The notes: generated by a model from the letters alone, not told the origin. A stretch of 5,444 bases of DNA from an uncultured Arenimonas sp. (GCA_946480565.1 CAMLKR010000164.1:1-5444), one strand, 5' to 3'; positions 1 to 5,385 are shown, counted from the stretch's first letter. Translations and numbers: made by a program.

Positions 1-59
1 AGGAAGACATGGCGCGCTGGTCCAAGGTCATCAAGGACACCGGCGCACGCGCCGACTGA
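1..59 (+). CDS. C-terminal end of a Bug-family (tripartite tricarboxylate transporter) substrate-binding protein, partial
   Basis: Only the last 18 residues are present, in the frame whose first full codon begins at base 3, ending RWSKVIKDTGARAD before TGA at 57-59. A tail of the form RW-x-KVIKD-x-G-x-x-A/E is the usual C-terminus of the very large Bug/TctC family of periplasmic binding proteins in Burkholderiales, which capture carboxylates or aromatic acids for TTT-type transporters or act as extracytoplasmic sensors. Codon use is strongly G/C-ending, as in the neighbouring genes. The porin gene begins 80 bp downstream on the same strand, so the two may be partly co-transcribed, with a strong hairpin between them. 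The ligand cannot be inferred. The family call rests on the short tail alone. Confidence 0.72.
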   Translation, partial: EDMARWSKVIKDTGARAD

Positions 60-60
60 G

Positions 61-108
61 GCGCGGCGGGGCGGCAGGCGGCGCTTCGCCTGCCGCCAGG
101 CCCCGCGC
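61..108 (+). terminator. Large GC-rich hairpin, possible terminator or attenuator between the Bug gene and the porin gene
   Basis: An 11-bp perfect inverted repeat (70-80 GGCGGCAGGCG with 87-97 CGCCTGCCGCC) encloses a 6-nt loop. The arms are extended outward by GCGCGG (61-66) pairing with CCGCGC (103-108). The structure starts two bases after the upstream stop codon. No run of T follows, so it is not a textbook intrinsic terminator. It may stabilise the upstream mRNA 3' end or reduce read-through into the porin gene. Confidence 0.5.
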
Positions 109-139
109 GGCCCGATCCCAACACAACGAGGAGACAACC

Positions 140-1279
140 ATGAAACATTCCCTTTCCGCGGCGGCCGCAGGCCTGCTCGCACTCGGGCTCGCACCCGCGC
201 ATGCGCAAGGTGGCGGCGCGCCGGCATCCGGCGTCACGATCTACGGCGTGGCCGACGCCGGGATCGAATGGTCCAGCAACGGCGCCGGCTCGTCCCGCCG
301 GCTGGTGTCGGGCGGCGCGCTGGGCAGCCGGCTCGGCTTCCGCGGCGTCGAGGACCTCGGCGGCGGCCTGTCCGCGGTCTTTCGCCTGGAGCAAGGCATC
401 AACCTCGACGATGGCACCCTGGGCCAGGGCGGCCGCGCGTTCGGCCGGGAGGCTTCGGTCGGCCTGGCCAGCACCACCTGGGGCACCGTGGCGGCCGGGC
501 GCCTGCCGACGCCCTACTACGTGGCGCAGTCCGGCGTCGACGCCTTCTCGTGGATGGGCAGCGGCGGGCACCTGGCCATCACGCGCAGCGCCGACGCGAC
601 CCGCCAGCTGCTGCCCCAGGCCGTCAGCGCCCGCTTCGACAACGCGCTGGGCTACGTGACGCCGCGGCTGGGCCCGCTGACATTGCGCGCGATGGCTGCG
701 GCCGGGGAGCAGCAGCCCACCATCGGGCGCGCCTACAGCGCGTCGGCCGCCTACAGCGACGGCGCGCTCGACGCGGTACTGGCCTGGGCGCGGCAGGAGG
801 GCGCGGACAACGCGAACGGCCGCATCGACGCCGTCGTCGCCGGGGGCAGCTACGACTTCGGCGCCGCCAGAATCTTCGCGGGCTACACCGCGGAGAAGAA
901 CAGCTGCAGCACCTGCACCGGCGCGCTCGCCCGCGTCCAGGGCGTGACGGGCTCCGCGGACAGCGAGTTCCGCCTGATCAACCTCGGCGCCCGCGTGCCC
1001 TTCGGCGCCTTCACGGCCATCGTGCAGGCCGTGCGGATCTCCGACCGCTCGGCCTATGCGGACGCCACCGGCCAGCGGGACGCGATATGGCTGGCCATCG
1101 GCGGCGAATACACGCTCTCCAGGCGCACGATGGCCTATGCCTCGCTGGGCGCGGTCGGCAACCGGAACGGCTCGCGCTACGCGCTGGGTTCCGGATCGGC
1201 CCAGCAGCCCGCAGGGCTCGGGGGAGCGGGCGACCACCGTTCCACCACGCTCACGCTGGGCATGCGCCACGCGTTCTGA
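140..1279 (+). CDS. Trimeric outer-membrane porin, Gram-negative Porin_4 / OmpC-like family
   Basis: The 379-residue product is predicted to be a general diffusion or substrate-selective porin forming a 16-stranded beta-barrel in the outer membrane. Residues 1-22 form a Sec signal peptide: Lys2, an Ala/Leu-rich core and AHA before the cleavage site. The mature protein opens with GVTIYGVADAGIEW (31-44), the hallmark first strand of Burkholderia/Bordetella-type porins. GSRLGFRGVEDLGGGLSAVF (62-81) is the second typical block, and the chain ends in HAF with the C-terminal phenylalanine needed for barrel assembly. Length is normal for the family. The start is supported by GAGGAG at 128-133, six bases before ATG. 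An unusual feature is a Cys-Ser-Thr-Cys pair (256-259) in a probable extracellular loop. The preceding Bug gene suggests a role in uptake of organic acids, but substrate specificity cannot be read from the sequence. Confidence 0.95.
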   Translation: MKHSLSAAAAGLLALGLAPAHAQGGGAPASGVTIYGVADAGIEWSSNGAGSSRRLVSGGALGSRLGFRGVEDLGGGLSAVFRLEQGINLDDGTLGQGGRAFGREASVGLASTTWGTVAAGRLPTPYYVAQSGVDAFSWMGSGGHLAITRSADATRQLLPQAVSARFDNALGYVTPRLGPLTLRAMAAAGEQQPTIGRAYSASAAYSDGALDAVLAWARQEGADNANGRIDAVVAGGSYDFGAARIFAGYTAEKNSCSTCTGALARVQGVTGSADSEFRLINLGARVPFGAFTAIVQAVRISDRSAYADATGQRDAIWLAIGGEYTLSRRTMAYASLGAVGNRNGSRYALGSGSAQQPAGLGGAGDHRSTTLTLGMRHAF

Positions 1280-1287
1280 ACGGGGGG

Positions 1288-1305
1288 CGGCCGGCAACCG
1301 GGCCG
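1288..1305 (+). terminator. Short GC hairpin directly after the porin stop codon
   Basis: CGGCC (1288-1292) pairs with GGCCG (1301-1305), and two more G-C pairs form inside if base 1300 is bulged, leaving a very small loop. It begins nine bases after the porin TGA. No T-tract follows, so termination activity is uncertain. A second hairpin lies further on at 1371-1395. Confidence 0.3.
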
Positions 1306-1370
1306 TGCGCTCAGGCGCCAGCGCGGCGCAGGAGCGCCACCCGCACTCGCTGCCCGTGCCCGCCGGGTTC

Positions 1371-1395
1371 GCCGAGGCCCGGTCGGGCCTGCGGC
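1371..1395. terminator. Inverted repeat between the convergent porin and small-protein genes, possible bidirectional terminator
   Basis: AGGCCC (1375-1380) pairs with GGGCCT (1385-1390) around a GGTC loop, and the stem extends outward through GCCG (1371-1374) with CGGC (1392-1395) past one bulged base. It lies between the porin stop at 1279 and the stop of the oppositely oriented gene at 1490, where a shared terminator would be expected. It lacks a flanking T-run on either strand. I see no gene in 1280-1489. Confidence 0.35.
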
Positions 1396-1489
1396 CGGCG
1401 CGCCTGTTGCGAGCGCCGCGGGGCGCGACCCGCCGGCTTCGGCGCATGCGCCGCCACCATCCCCGTTTCCAGGCACACGCCCTGGCCTC

Positions 1490-1786
1490 TCAGCGGCGAG
1501 GCAGGTTGGGACACTCGCTGACCGGCGTCGTGTGCCCGGCCGCCAGGCGCTGGGCGCATGCCGGCGCGTGGTCGCAGAACGTGCACCGGACTTCCGCAGC
1601 CCGGGTCGCCGGCAGGTCGTCCTGGGTCCTTGCCGCCTGCACCTGACGCCGGGCGGTGAACTTCCGCAGTTCCAGCGCGCCGGGATGCCGGAGCCTCCAC
1701 CACTCGGGTTGCAGGTTCAGCCACAGCAGCGTGGCCGCACCGCCAAGAAGCGTCAAAATCACGAGAATCCCCAGAAGCTTGTCCAT
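1490..1786 (-). CDS. Small membrane-anchored four-cysteine protein, DUF6455-like
   Basis: This is a 98-residue protein of unknown function. Residues 4-25 (LLGILVILTLLGGAATLLWLNL) form one hydrophobic helix close to the N-terminus, suggesting a single-pass inner-membrane anchor. The C-terminal third carries four cysteines, Cys68-x2-Cys71-x5-Cys77-x14-Cys92, with the last in a CPN motif. This order (CxxC, a third Cys, then a C-terminal CPN) matches my recollection of the DUF6455 family of small proteobacterial proteins and suggests metal binding or disulfide formation, which is inference. The reading frame stays open far upstream, but the ATG at 1786 is preferred: it has AAGGAAA with AGGA six bases ahead, the hydrophobic segment follows at once, and a good promoter lies about 100 bp upstream. 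No neighbour shares its strand closely, so it is probably monocistronic. That it is a gene is fairly secure; the family name is tentative. Confidence 0.72.
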   Translation of the reverse strand: MDKLLGILVILTLLGGAATLLWLNLQPEWWRLRHPGALELRKFTARRQVQAARTQDDLPATRAAEVRCTFCDHAPACAQRLAAGHTTPVSECPNLPRR

Positions 1787-1870
1787 GATCTTTCCTTTCT
1801 GCCATCGTCGGCGGATGCAGGCTGGGCGGCCCTGCAGATTCTGCCGTCTCCGCAGGCGCAGGCGATTTTT

Positions 1871-1887
1871 TGTTAGTCGCCTAACTA
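1871..1887 (-). promoter_or_regulatory. MarR-type operator palindrome over the predicted transcription start
   Basis: On the minus strand the site reads TAGTTAGGCGACTAACA, with arms GTTAG and CTAAC (plus-strand positions 1872-1876 and 1881-1885) around a 4-bp centre. Palindromes of the TTAG-N4-CTAA kind are typical binding sites of MarR-family repressors in proteobacteria. The site starts about three bases downstream of the predicted -10 element and covers the expected +1 near 1883, where a bound repressor would block transcription. No MarR gene is in the window, so the regulator is unidentified. Confidence 0.5.
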
Positions 1888-1889
1888 TT

Positions 1890-1918
1890 AATCTAGGCCT
1901 GCCGCGGCCGGCCGTCAA
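1890..1918 (-). promoter_or_regulatory. Sigma-70 type promoter for the small cysteine protein
   Basis: Reading leftward, TTGACG (1918 to 1913) is a five-of-six match to the -35 consensus. After exactly 17 bp comes TAGATT (1895 to 1890), a four-of-six match to the -10 consensus. Predicted initiation near 1883 leaves a leader of about 97 nt before the ATG at 1786. The AT-rich -10 region stands out in a very GC-rich setting. Only the leftward gene is correctly placed to use it. Confidence 0.55.
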
Positions 1919-1970
1919 CCGCCGCGGGCGGCGTCCTGGACGAATGTTGATCTCGCGCAAACCCGGACGC

Positions 1971-2006
1971 ACCCGCGGCGCCCTCCGACGCGGGGGATCC
2001 GCGGGT
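1971..2006 (-). terminator. 8-bp inverted repeat downstream of the broken binding-protein gene
   Basis: ACCCGCGG (1971-1978) and CCGCGGGT (1999-2006) are perfect inverted repeats separated by 20 bases. They lie about 165 bp beyond the stop of the leftward gene at 2170, so a terminator role is possible but distant. No T-tract accompanies them, and such repeats also arise by chance in GC-rich DNA. Confidence 0.2.
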
Positions 2007-2169
2007 ACGGCCGGAAGCGATCCACCGCTGCGGCCCTCCTCTCCCGCCGGCGGATGTCGTGCGCCGCAGACCCATCCGCGCCCCGAGGCACATGCAGGTA
2101 CGGCCGGGGCACATGGCCGGTCGCTCCACGCGCGGCGGCGCTGGGATCCGAGCCGTCCCGGCCGCGTAC

Positions 2170-3336
2170 TCAGCGCAGCATGCGTCCGTTGTGCGTCATC
2201 ACCAGGATGTCGGCCAAGTCGATGCCGCTGGCGATCTTTCCCTCGGTCGGCGCGGAGAAGGAGACGCCGCCTAGGGACACCCCCTGCATCGCGCTCAGGT
2301 TGGCCTGAAGCGCGGGGCGCGTCAGCCCGGGTGCGCGCCGCAGGCCTTCCAGCAGCACCTGCGCGTTGATGTAGCCTTCGAACGAACTGAGGGACAGCCG
2401 GTCGTAGTTCCGGGCCTTCATCGCTGCCTGGTATTCGCGCGCCAGGGGAAGCAGCGTCGCATAGGGGTTCGGCACGACGCTGGAGAAGGCCGTGCCAACC
2501 GCATCGGCGCCCACTTGCTCCCACACCGAGCGCTCATCGACCGTGGAAAGGCAGACCATCTGCGCCCACAGTTTCGTCGCCACCTTGGCGCGGATGGCGG
2601 CGATCCCGGTCGCGGTCACGCCACCGACCACTACTACGTCGGCGCCGCTGCGCTCGATGCTCCGCGCCTGCTCGGTGTAGTCGGTGGCGTCCCGCGCATA
2701 GGGCACGGCGGCGACAAGCGGCAGTCCCTGCGCCTTCAGCACCGACTCGAAATGCGCGCGGAACGCCGTTCCCGAGTTGTCGGTCGCGTGCAGCACGGCG
2801 AAGCGGCTCCGGCCAATGGTGGGAAACAACGCGGCGATCGCGCGGATCTCCGCGTCGAACGTCGCTCGCACATGGGTGACGATCTCGGTCCCTGGGCGGC
2901 GGAATGCATCGTTTCCGTGCAGCACGCCGACGATCGGCACGCCCGCGCGGGTCGCCGCCGGAATGGCGGCGCCGATGATCGGGCCGCCGAACAAAGAGGT
3001 CACCGCGACGACGGATTCCCTTGCCGCCAGCGACCCGATGGCCTCGACGGTCTTCTCGGCCTGGTACCCGTTGTCGATGGCCAGGAGCTTGACGGGCTAC
3101 CCCCGGATCCCTCCAGCGCGGTTCGCCTGTTCGAGCGCTCCGTCCACGCCCTGCCTGATCATCTCGGCCTGGCGCGCCTGTCCTCCCTGCAAAGGAAGCA
3201 GCATCACGATCTGGATCTCGCGCGCCGCCGCCCGCGCTCGGAACGGCAATCCGACGGCCGCCGCTGCGAGCACCCCTCCAATGCACGAAAAGGTGCGGCG
3301 CCGCGCTCGGTCGGTACCCGTAGGTTCAGTGTTCAT
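2170..3336 (-). pseudogene. ABC transporter substrate-binding protein (branched-chain amino acid / Peripla_BP_6 type) interrupted by an in-frame TAG
   Basis: Read from ATG at 3336 to TGA at 2170, this frame spans 388 codons, the normal length for periplasmic type I binding proteins of the LivJ/LivK-like family that feed ABC importers. The N-terminus has a Tat-like signal (RRRTF, residues 12-16, then an Ala/Val/Gly-rich core and ARA at 34-36). The mature start REIQIVMLLPLQGGQA (39-54) and ANRAGGIRG (71-79) are family hallmarks. Codon 80 is TAG (3099-3097), after which homology resumes in the same frame with PVKLLAIDNGYQAEKT and later GGPIIGAAIPAA, PIVGV and FEGYINAQVLLEGLR. Translation would normally stop at 79 residues, just past the signal peptide. 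One base change (for example CAG to TAG, Gln) explains it; there is no frameshift. No ATG lies soon after the stop, though GTG at 3003 exists. The start is backed by GAGAGAGG about six bases upstream. The alternatives are a sequencing error or amber read-through. Confidence 0.85.
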
Positions 3337-3418
3337 TGTCTGCCTCTCTCCATCATTGGTGCGCGCGATCGGTGCCGCAGCCCCACGCCGGCCGGTCGCG
3401 CTGACTTTATGCGAGGCG

Positions 3419-3472
3419 ACTCTAAACACTTTGTCGCGCGCTTGATAGAGTGAGTCTCAGTCAATGTGAGTC
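3419..3472 (-). promoter_or_regulatory. Repeat-rich putative control region upstream of the binding-protein gene
   Basis: The heptamer GTGAGTC occurs twice, at 3450-3456 and 3466-3472, spaced 16 bp start to start (GACTCAC on the coding strand). Between the copies is TTGACT (3464 to 3459, minus strand), a good -35-like hexamer, although no -10 at standard spacing is clear. ACTCTA (3419-3424) and TAGAGT (3446-3451) form a 6-bp inverted repeat, and TGAGTCTCA (3451-3459) is a small palindrome. The cluster lies about 85-135 bp upstream of the ATG at 3336, a sensible place for an operator, but no particular regulator is identified. Confidence 0.35.
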
Positions 3473-3623
3473 CGCCGCGCGGGTGCGACTTCCGCACGGA
3501 CAGAGGCCTGCATCGCCGGGCGGGGTACTGCCCGCATGCGTCCTGCATCTCGCCGATGGCGGCTGCGCCGCACCGGGCCATATGCGCCGAAAGGCCGTGG
3601 CCTGCAAGGCTGTCACCACGGAC

Positions 3624-3657
3624 GGCCCGGCGGGCATCGGACACGCCGAGCCGGGCC
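3624..3657 (-). terminator. Inverted repeat just past the lysR stop codon, possible terminator
   Basis: GGCCCGGC (3624-3631) and GCCGGGCC (3650-3657) are perfect 8-bp inverted repeats with an 18-nt spacer, beginning 11 bp beyond the TGA of the leftward lysR gene. The position suits transcription termination or 3'-end protection. There is no T-run, so activity is uncertain. Confidence 0.35.
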
Positions 3658-3667
3658 GACCGGGCCT

Positions 3668-4579
3668 TCACGCCGGCCGGAGGACTTCGGAGACCGTCAG
3701 CCGCACCAGGTCCAGCGTGGTCTTCTGGGCCTGCGTGGCGGGGCGTTGCAGGCTGGTCGCTAGGGACAGCGCTATGCGCAGCGGCGGCGCACCGATGACC
3801 TGGGCGCTGTAGGCAGAAGGAACAGGCGAATTGAGCAGCGCGTTGCGGGGCAGCACCGCGTAACCGGCCCCGTCGGCCACCATGTCCAGGATGGCGGCGA
3901 CCCCGTCGATCTCCAGCGCGATCTCGGGCCGGCAGCCGATGAGCGCCATCTCGGCTTCCACGTGCATGCGGATCGCGTTGGGGCGCGAGGGAATGACCAG
4001 CGGCAGCCGGGCGAGCTCGGCGAGCGCGATGGGGCCGGGCGGCGGGTCCTCGGCCAGCCCGCGCGGGCGGGCGCGCACGAGCAGCAGATCCTCGTCCATG
4101 AGGTGCGACACATCCACATCGCGCACCGGCTGGCCGTTGTAGAGCACGACGATGTCCAGGCGACCGCTGACCAGTCCTCTCAGGAGTTCGCTCGAAAGCC
4201 CTTCGCTGATCGAGAGCCGAGCCTCCGGCAATTCCTTGCGGAAGGCGCGCATGAGCGGCACCGCCATCGCGCGCGCCACGCTGCTGGGCAGCCCGATGGC
4301 GACGGCGCCCGAGACGCCGCCGCGCAGGCGCTCCATGTCCTCCCGCGCCCGGGCCATCTGGTGCAGGATGCCCCGCCCATGGTCGACCAGCAACCGGCCC
4401 GCCTCCGTGGGCGTGACGCCGCGGCCATTGCGCACCAGCAGGTTCTGGCGCAGCTCCACCTCCAGCAGGCGCACCTGCCGGCTCAGGGCCGACTGGGCCA
4501 TGCCGAGGGCCGCCGCGGCATGGGTGAAGCTGCCCATTTCGGCGACCCGCACAAAGTACTCGAGCTGCTTCAGATCCAT
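3668..4579 (-). CDS. LysR-family transcriptional regulator, probable regulator of the divergent aromatic-catabolism operon
   Basis: The 303-residue product has the standard LysR layout: an N-terminal winged helix-turn-helix (about 1-60; MDLKQLEYFVRVAEMGSFT, then AAAALGMAQSALSRQVRLLE as the recognition region), a linker helix (about 60-90) and an effector-binding domain starting at GAVAIGLPSS (91-100). Length is normal. The frame remains open to an ATG at 4666, but MDLKQLEYF is the canonical LysR start, so ATG 4579 is chosen despite a weak Shine-Dalgarno sequence; the longer start would also occupy the divergent promoter. It is transcribed away from the ModA-like gene and the 4-oxalomesaconate hydratase gene, the usual arrangement of a LysR activator and its target. 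The effector is therefore likely a protocatechuate- or gallate-pathway metabolite, which is inference from context. Autoregulation through the shared 95-bp region is likely. Confidence 0.95.
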   Translation of the reverse strand: MDLKQLEYFVRVAEMGSFTHAAAALGMAQSALSRQVRLLEVELRQNLLVRNGRGVTPTEAGRLLVDHGRGILHQMARAREDMERLRGGVSGAVAIGLPSSVARAMAVPLMRAFRKELPEARLSISEGLSSELLRGLVSGRLDIVVLYNGQPVRDVDVSHLMDEDLLLVRARPRGLAEDPPPGPIALAELARLPLVIPSRPNAIRMHVEAEMALIGCRPEIALEIDGVAAILDMVADGAGYAVLPRNALLNSPVPSAYSAQVIGAPPLRIALSLATSLQRPATQAQKTTLDLVRLTVSEVLRPA

Positions 4580-4674
4580 CGACAAATGAGATATCTGGTA
4601 GACCAATCCGCCACTTCTTGTATAGCTGGAATTGCAGCAGAATACCCCAACATACTTAGCCACCAAACAATCAT
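4580..4674. promoter_or_regulatory. Divergent control region with candidate LysR-binding dyads
   Basis: This 95-bp gap between the divergent lysR and ModA-like genes is visibly AT-richer than its surroundings. It contains GCTG-GAATTG-CAGC (4625-4638), flanked by GTAT (4620-4623) and ATAC (4642-4645), which together make a nested interrupted dyad of the kind LysR proteins bind. A second small dyad, TGGT-AG-ACCA (4596-4605), adjoins a GATATC palindrome (4590-4595) close to the lysR start. Weak promoter candidates are TTGTAT-16 bp-GAATAC rightward (4618-4645) and TTTGGT-17 bp-TATTCT leftward (4667 to 4639). They overlap each other and the main dyad. Exact promoter positions are uncertain. Confidence 0.5.
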
Positions 4675-5364
4675 ATGAGTGCTCCGCTTCGTGGAATCTC
4701 CTCCATGGCCACCCGCCAGGTGTTGGCCGAGCTGCTGGCCGCCTATGAAGCGCAGACCGGCCAGCGTGCCGCCATCGAAGCCGTGGGTGGCGTGGACGCG
4801 GCCAAGCGGGTGCAGGCCGGCGAGGCCTTCGACGTGGTGGTGCTGGCCTCCGACGCCATCGACAAGCTGATCGCGGCCGGCGCCGTCGTGGCCGGCAGCA
4901 GGACCGACTGGGTGCGCTCCGGGGTGGCCGTGGCCGTGCGCGCGGGCGCGCCGCTGCCCGACATCGGCTCGGAAGACGCGGTGCGCAGCGCCGTGCTGGC
5001 CGCGCGCAGCATCAGCTATTCCACCGGCCCGAGCGGCGTTGCACTGGCGAAACTGTTCGAGCGCTGGGGCATTGCCGACGAAGTGGCCGGCCGCATGGTG
5101 CAGGCCCCGCCCGGCGTGCCTGTGGGCTCGCTGGTGGCGCGCGGCGACGTGGAACTGGGCTTCCAGCAACTGAGCGAGCTGCTGCATGTGGAAGGCATCG
5201 CCATCGTGGGCCCGCTGCCGCCGGCGATCCAGATCACGACCATTTTTTCATCGGGTGTCAGTGCCACCAGCCAGCAGCCCGAGTCTGCCAAGGCGCTGCT
5301 CGATTTCTTCGCATCGCCTGCGGCCGCAGAAGCGAAAGAGCGCCAGGGCATGGACCCTGCCTGA
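4675..5364 (+). CDS. ModA-like (type II periplasmic-binding-fold) substrate-binding domain protein without signal peptide
   Basis: The 229-residue protein resembles the mature part of ModA/extracellular solute-binding proteins (SBP_bac_11 type). It has an N-terminal SSMATRQVLAELLAAYE segment (9-25), GGVDAAKRVQAGEAFDVVVLAS (38-59), the hinge-like RSGVAVAVRAG (81-91), the ligand-site block SYSTGPSGVALAKLFERWG (114-132) and GDVELGFQQLSELL (157-170). ModA ligand serines usually sit in blocks like SS (9-10) and STGPSG (116-121). Unusually, there is no signal peptide: the domain begins at residue 5, and the upstream bases are non-coding promoter DNA, so the protein appears cytoplasmic. The length matches a complete domain, not a fragment. 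No clear Shine-Dalgarno precedes ATG 4675. It is first in an apparent operon, 28 bp ahead of the 4-oxalomesaconate hydratase gene, and has no ModB/ModC partners in view. Binding or sensing of an aromatic-pathway acid in the cytoplasm is a possible role; molybdate transport is unlikely. Confidence 0.88.
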   Translation: MSAPLRGISSMATRQVLAELLAAYEAQTGQRAAIEAVGGVDAAKRVQAGEAFDVVVLASDAIDKLIAAGAVVAGSRTDWVRSGVAVAVRAGAPLPDIGSEDAVRSAVLAARSISYSTGPSGVALAKLFERWGIADEVAGRMVQAPPGVPVGSLVARGDVELGFQQLSELLHVEGIAIVGPLPPAIQITTIFSSGVSATSQQPESAKALLDFFASPAAAEAKERQGMDPA

Positions 5365-5379
5365 TTCCGCATTCCATCC

Positions 5380-5385
5380 AAGGAG
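5380..5385 (+). promoter_or_regulatory. Strong ribosome binding site of the hydratase gene
   Basis: AAGGAG lies seven bases before the ATG at 5393. It is the best Shine-Dalgarno sequence on the right side of the window and fixes the start of the partial gene. The 28-bp gap to the preceding stop codon has no hairpin, consistent with co-transcription. Confidence 0.75.

Larger units (their letters stand above)
1787..2169. other. Gene-free stretch holding the promoter and operator of the small cysteine protein
   Basis: Between the start of the small cysteine-protein gene and the stop of the broken binding-protein gene I find no convincing coding frame. The open frames here are low-complexity Arg/Pro/Ala/Gly translations typical of GC-rich shadows. 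The right part contains a perfect 8-bp inverted repeat (1971-1978 and 1999-2006) and several GGCC-rich short palindromes. The left part is the 5' leader of the small gene, roughly 97 nt if the predicted start point near 1883 is right. Bases 1864-1895 are conspicuously AT-rich against the background and hold the promoter and operator elements listed separately. Confidence 0.6.
3337..3667. other. Gene-free stretch between the lysR gene and the broken binding-protein gene
   Basis: I find no convincing gene on either strand here. The possible frames give Arg/Pro-rich translations without recognisable domains. The stretch contains the ribosome binding site of the leftward binding-protein gene (about 3343-3354), a less GC-rich patch at 3405-3472 that probably holds its promoter, a repeat cluster at 3419-3472, and an 8-bp inverted repeat (3624-3657) just beyond the lysR stop codon. 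Confidence 0.55.

Noticed and set aside
268..1521. Long 417-codon open frame overlapping the porin gene
   Set aside because: It is a shifted-frame shadow of the porin: the translation is almost entirely Arg, Gly, Pro and Ala, has no domain, and runs past the porin stop into non-coding DNA.
1841..1871. Possible rightward intrinsic terminator ending in a T6 run at 1865-1871
   Set aside because: The stem candidates (CTGC/GCAG type) are short and not adjacent to the T-run, and no rightward gene ends nearby. The AT patch is better explained by the leftward promoter and operator region.
1893..2129. Minus-strand 78-codon frame in the gene-free stretch
   Set aside because: No domain or hydrophobic segment, Arg/Gly-rich composition, no ribosome binding site, and its end runs through the promoter of the small cysteine protein.
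1787..2524. Upstream extension of the small cysteine protein to a 344-residue product
   Set aside because: The extension overlaps the broken binding-protein gene out of frame, is low-complexity Arg/Pro/Gly sequence, and crosses the promoter and operator of the short gene.
2534..3286. Uninterrupted 250-codon minus-strand frame across the amber codon
   Set aside because: It is a different frame from the binding-protein homology, is Arg/Gly-rich, and contains no family motif. The real frame is the one carrying the TAG.
2515..3453. Long open frame of 312 codons on the plus strand opposite the binding-protein gene
   Set aside because: It is antisense to a clearly homologous gene and has the Arg/His/Asp-rich composition typical of complement frames in GC-rich genes.
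3450..3812. Plus-strand open frame of 120 codons crossing the end of the lysR gene
   Set aside because: It overlaps the lysR coding region antisense, has no recognisable domain and lacks a ribosome binding site.
4580..4666. Upstream extension of the LysR protein to an ATG at 4666
   Set aside because: The added 29 residues are unlike any LysR N-terminus and would occupy nearly all of the divergent promoter; MDLKQLEYF is the canonical start.
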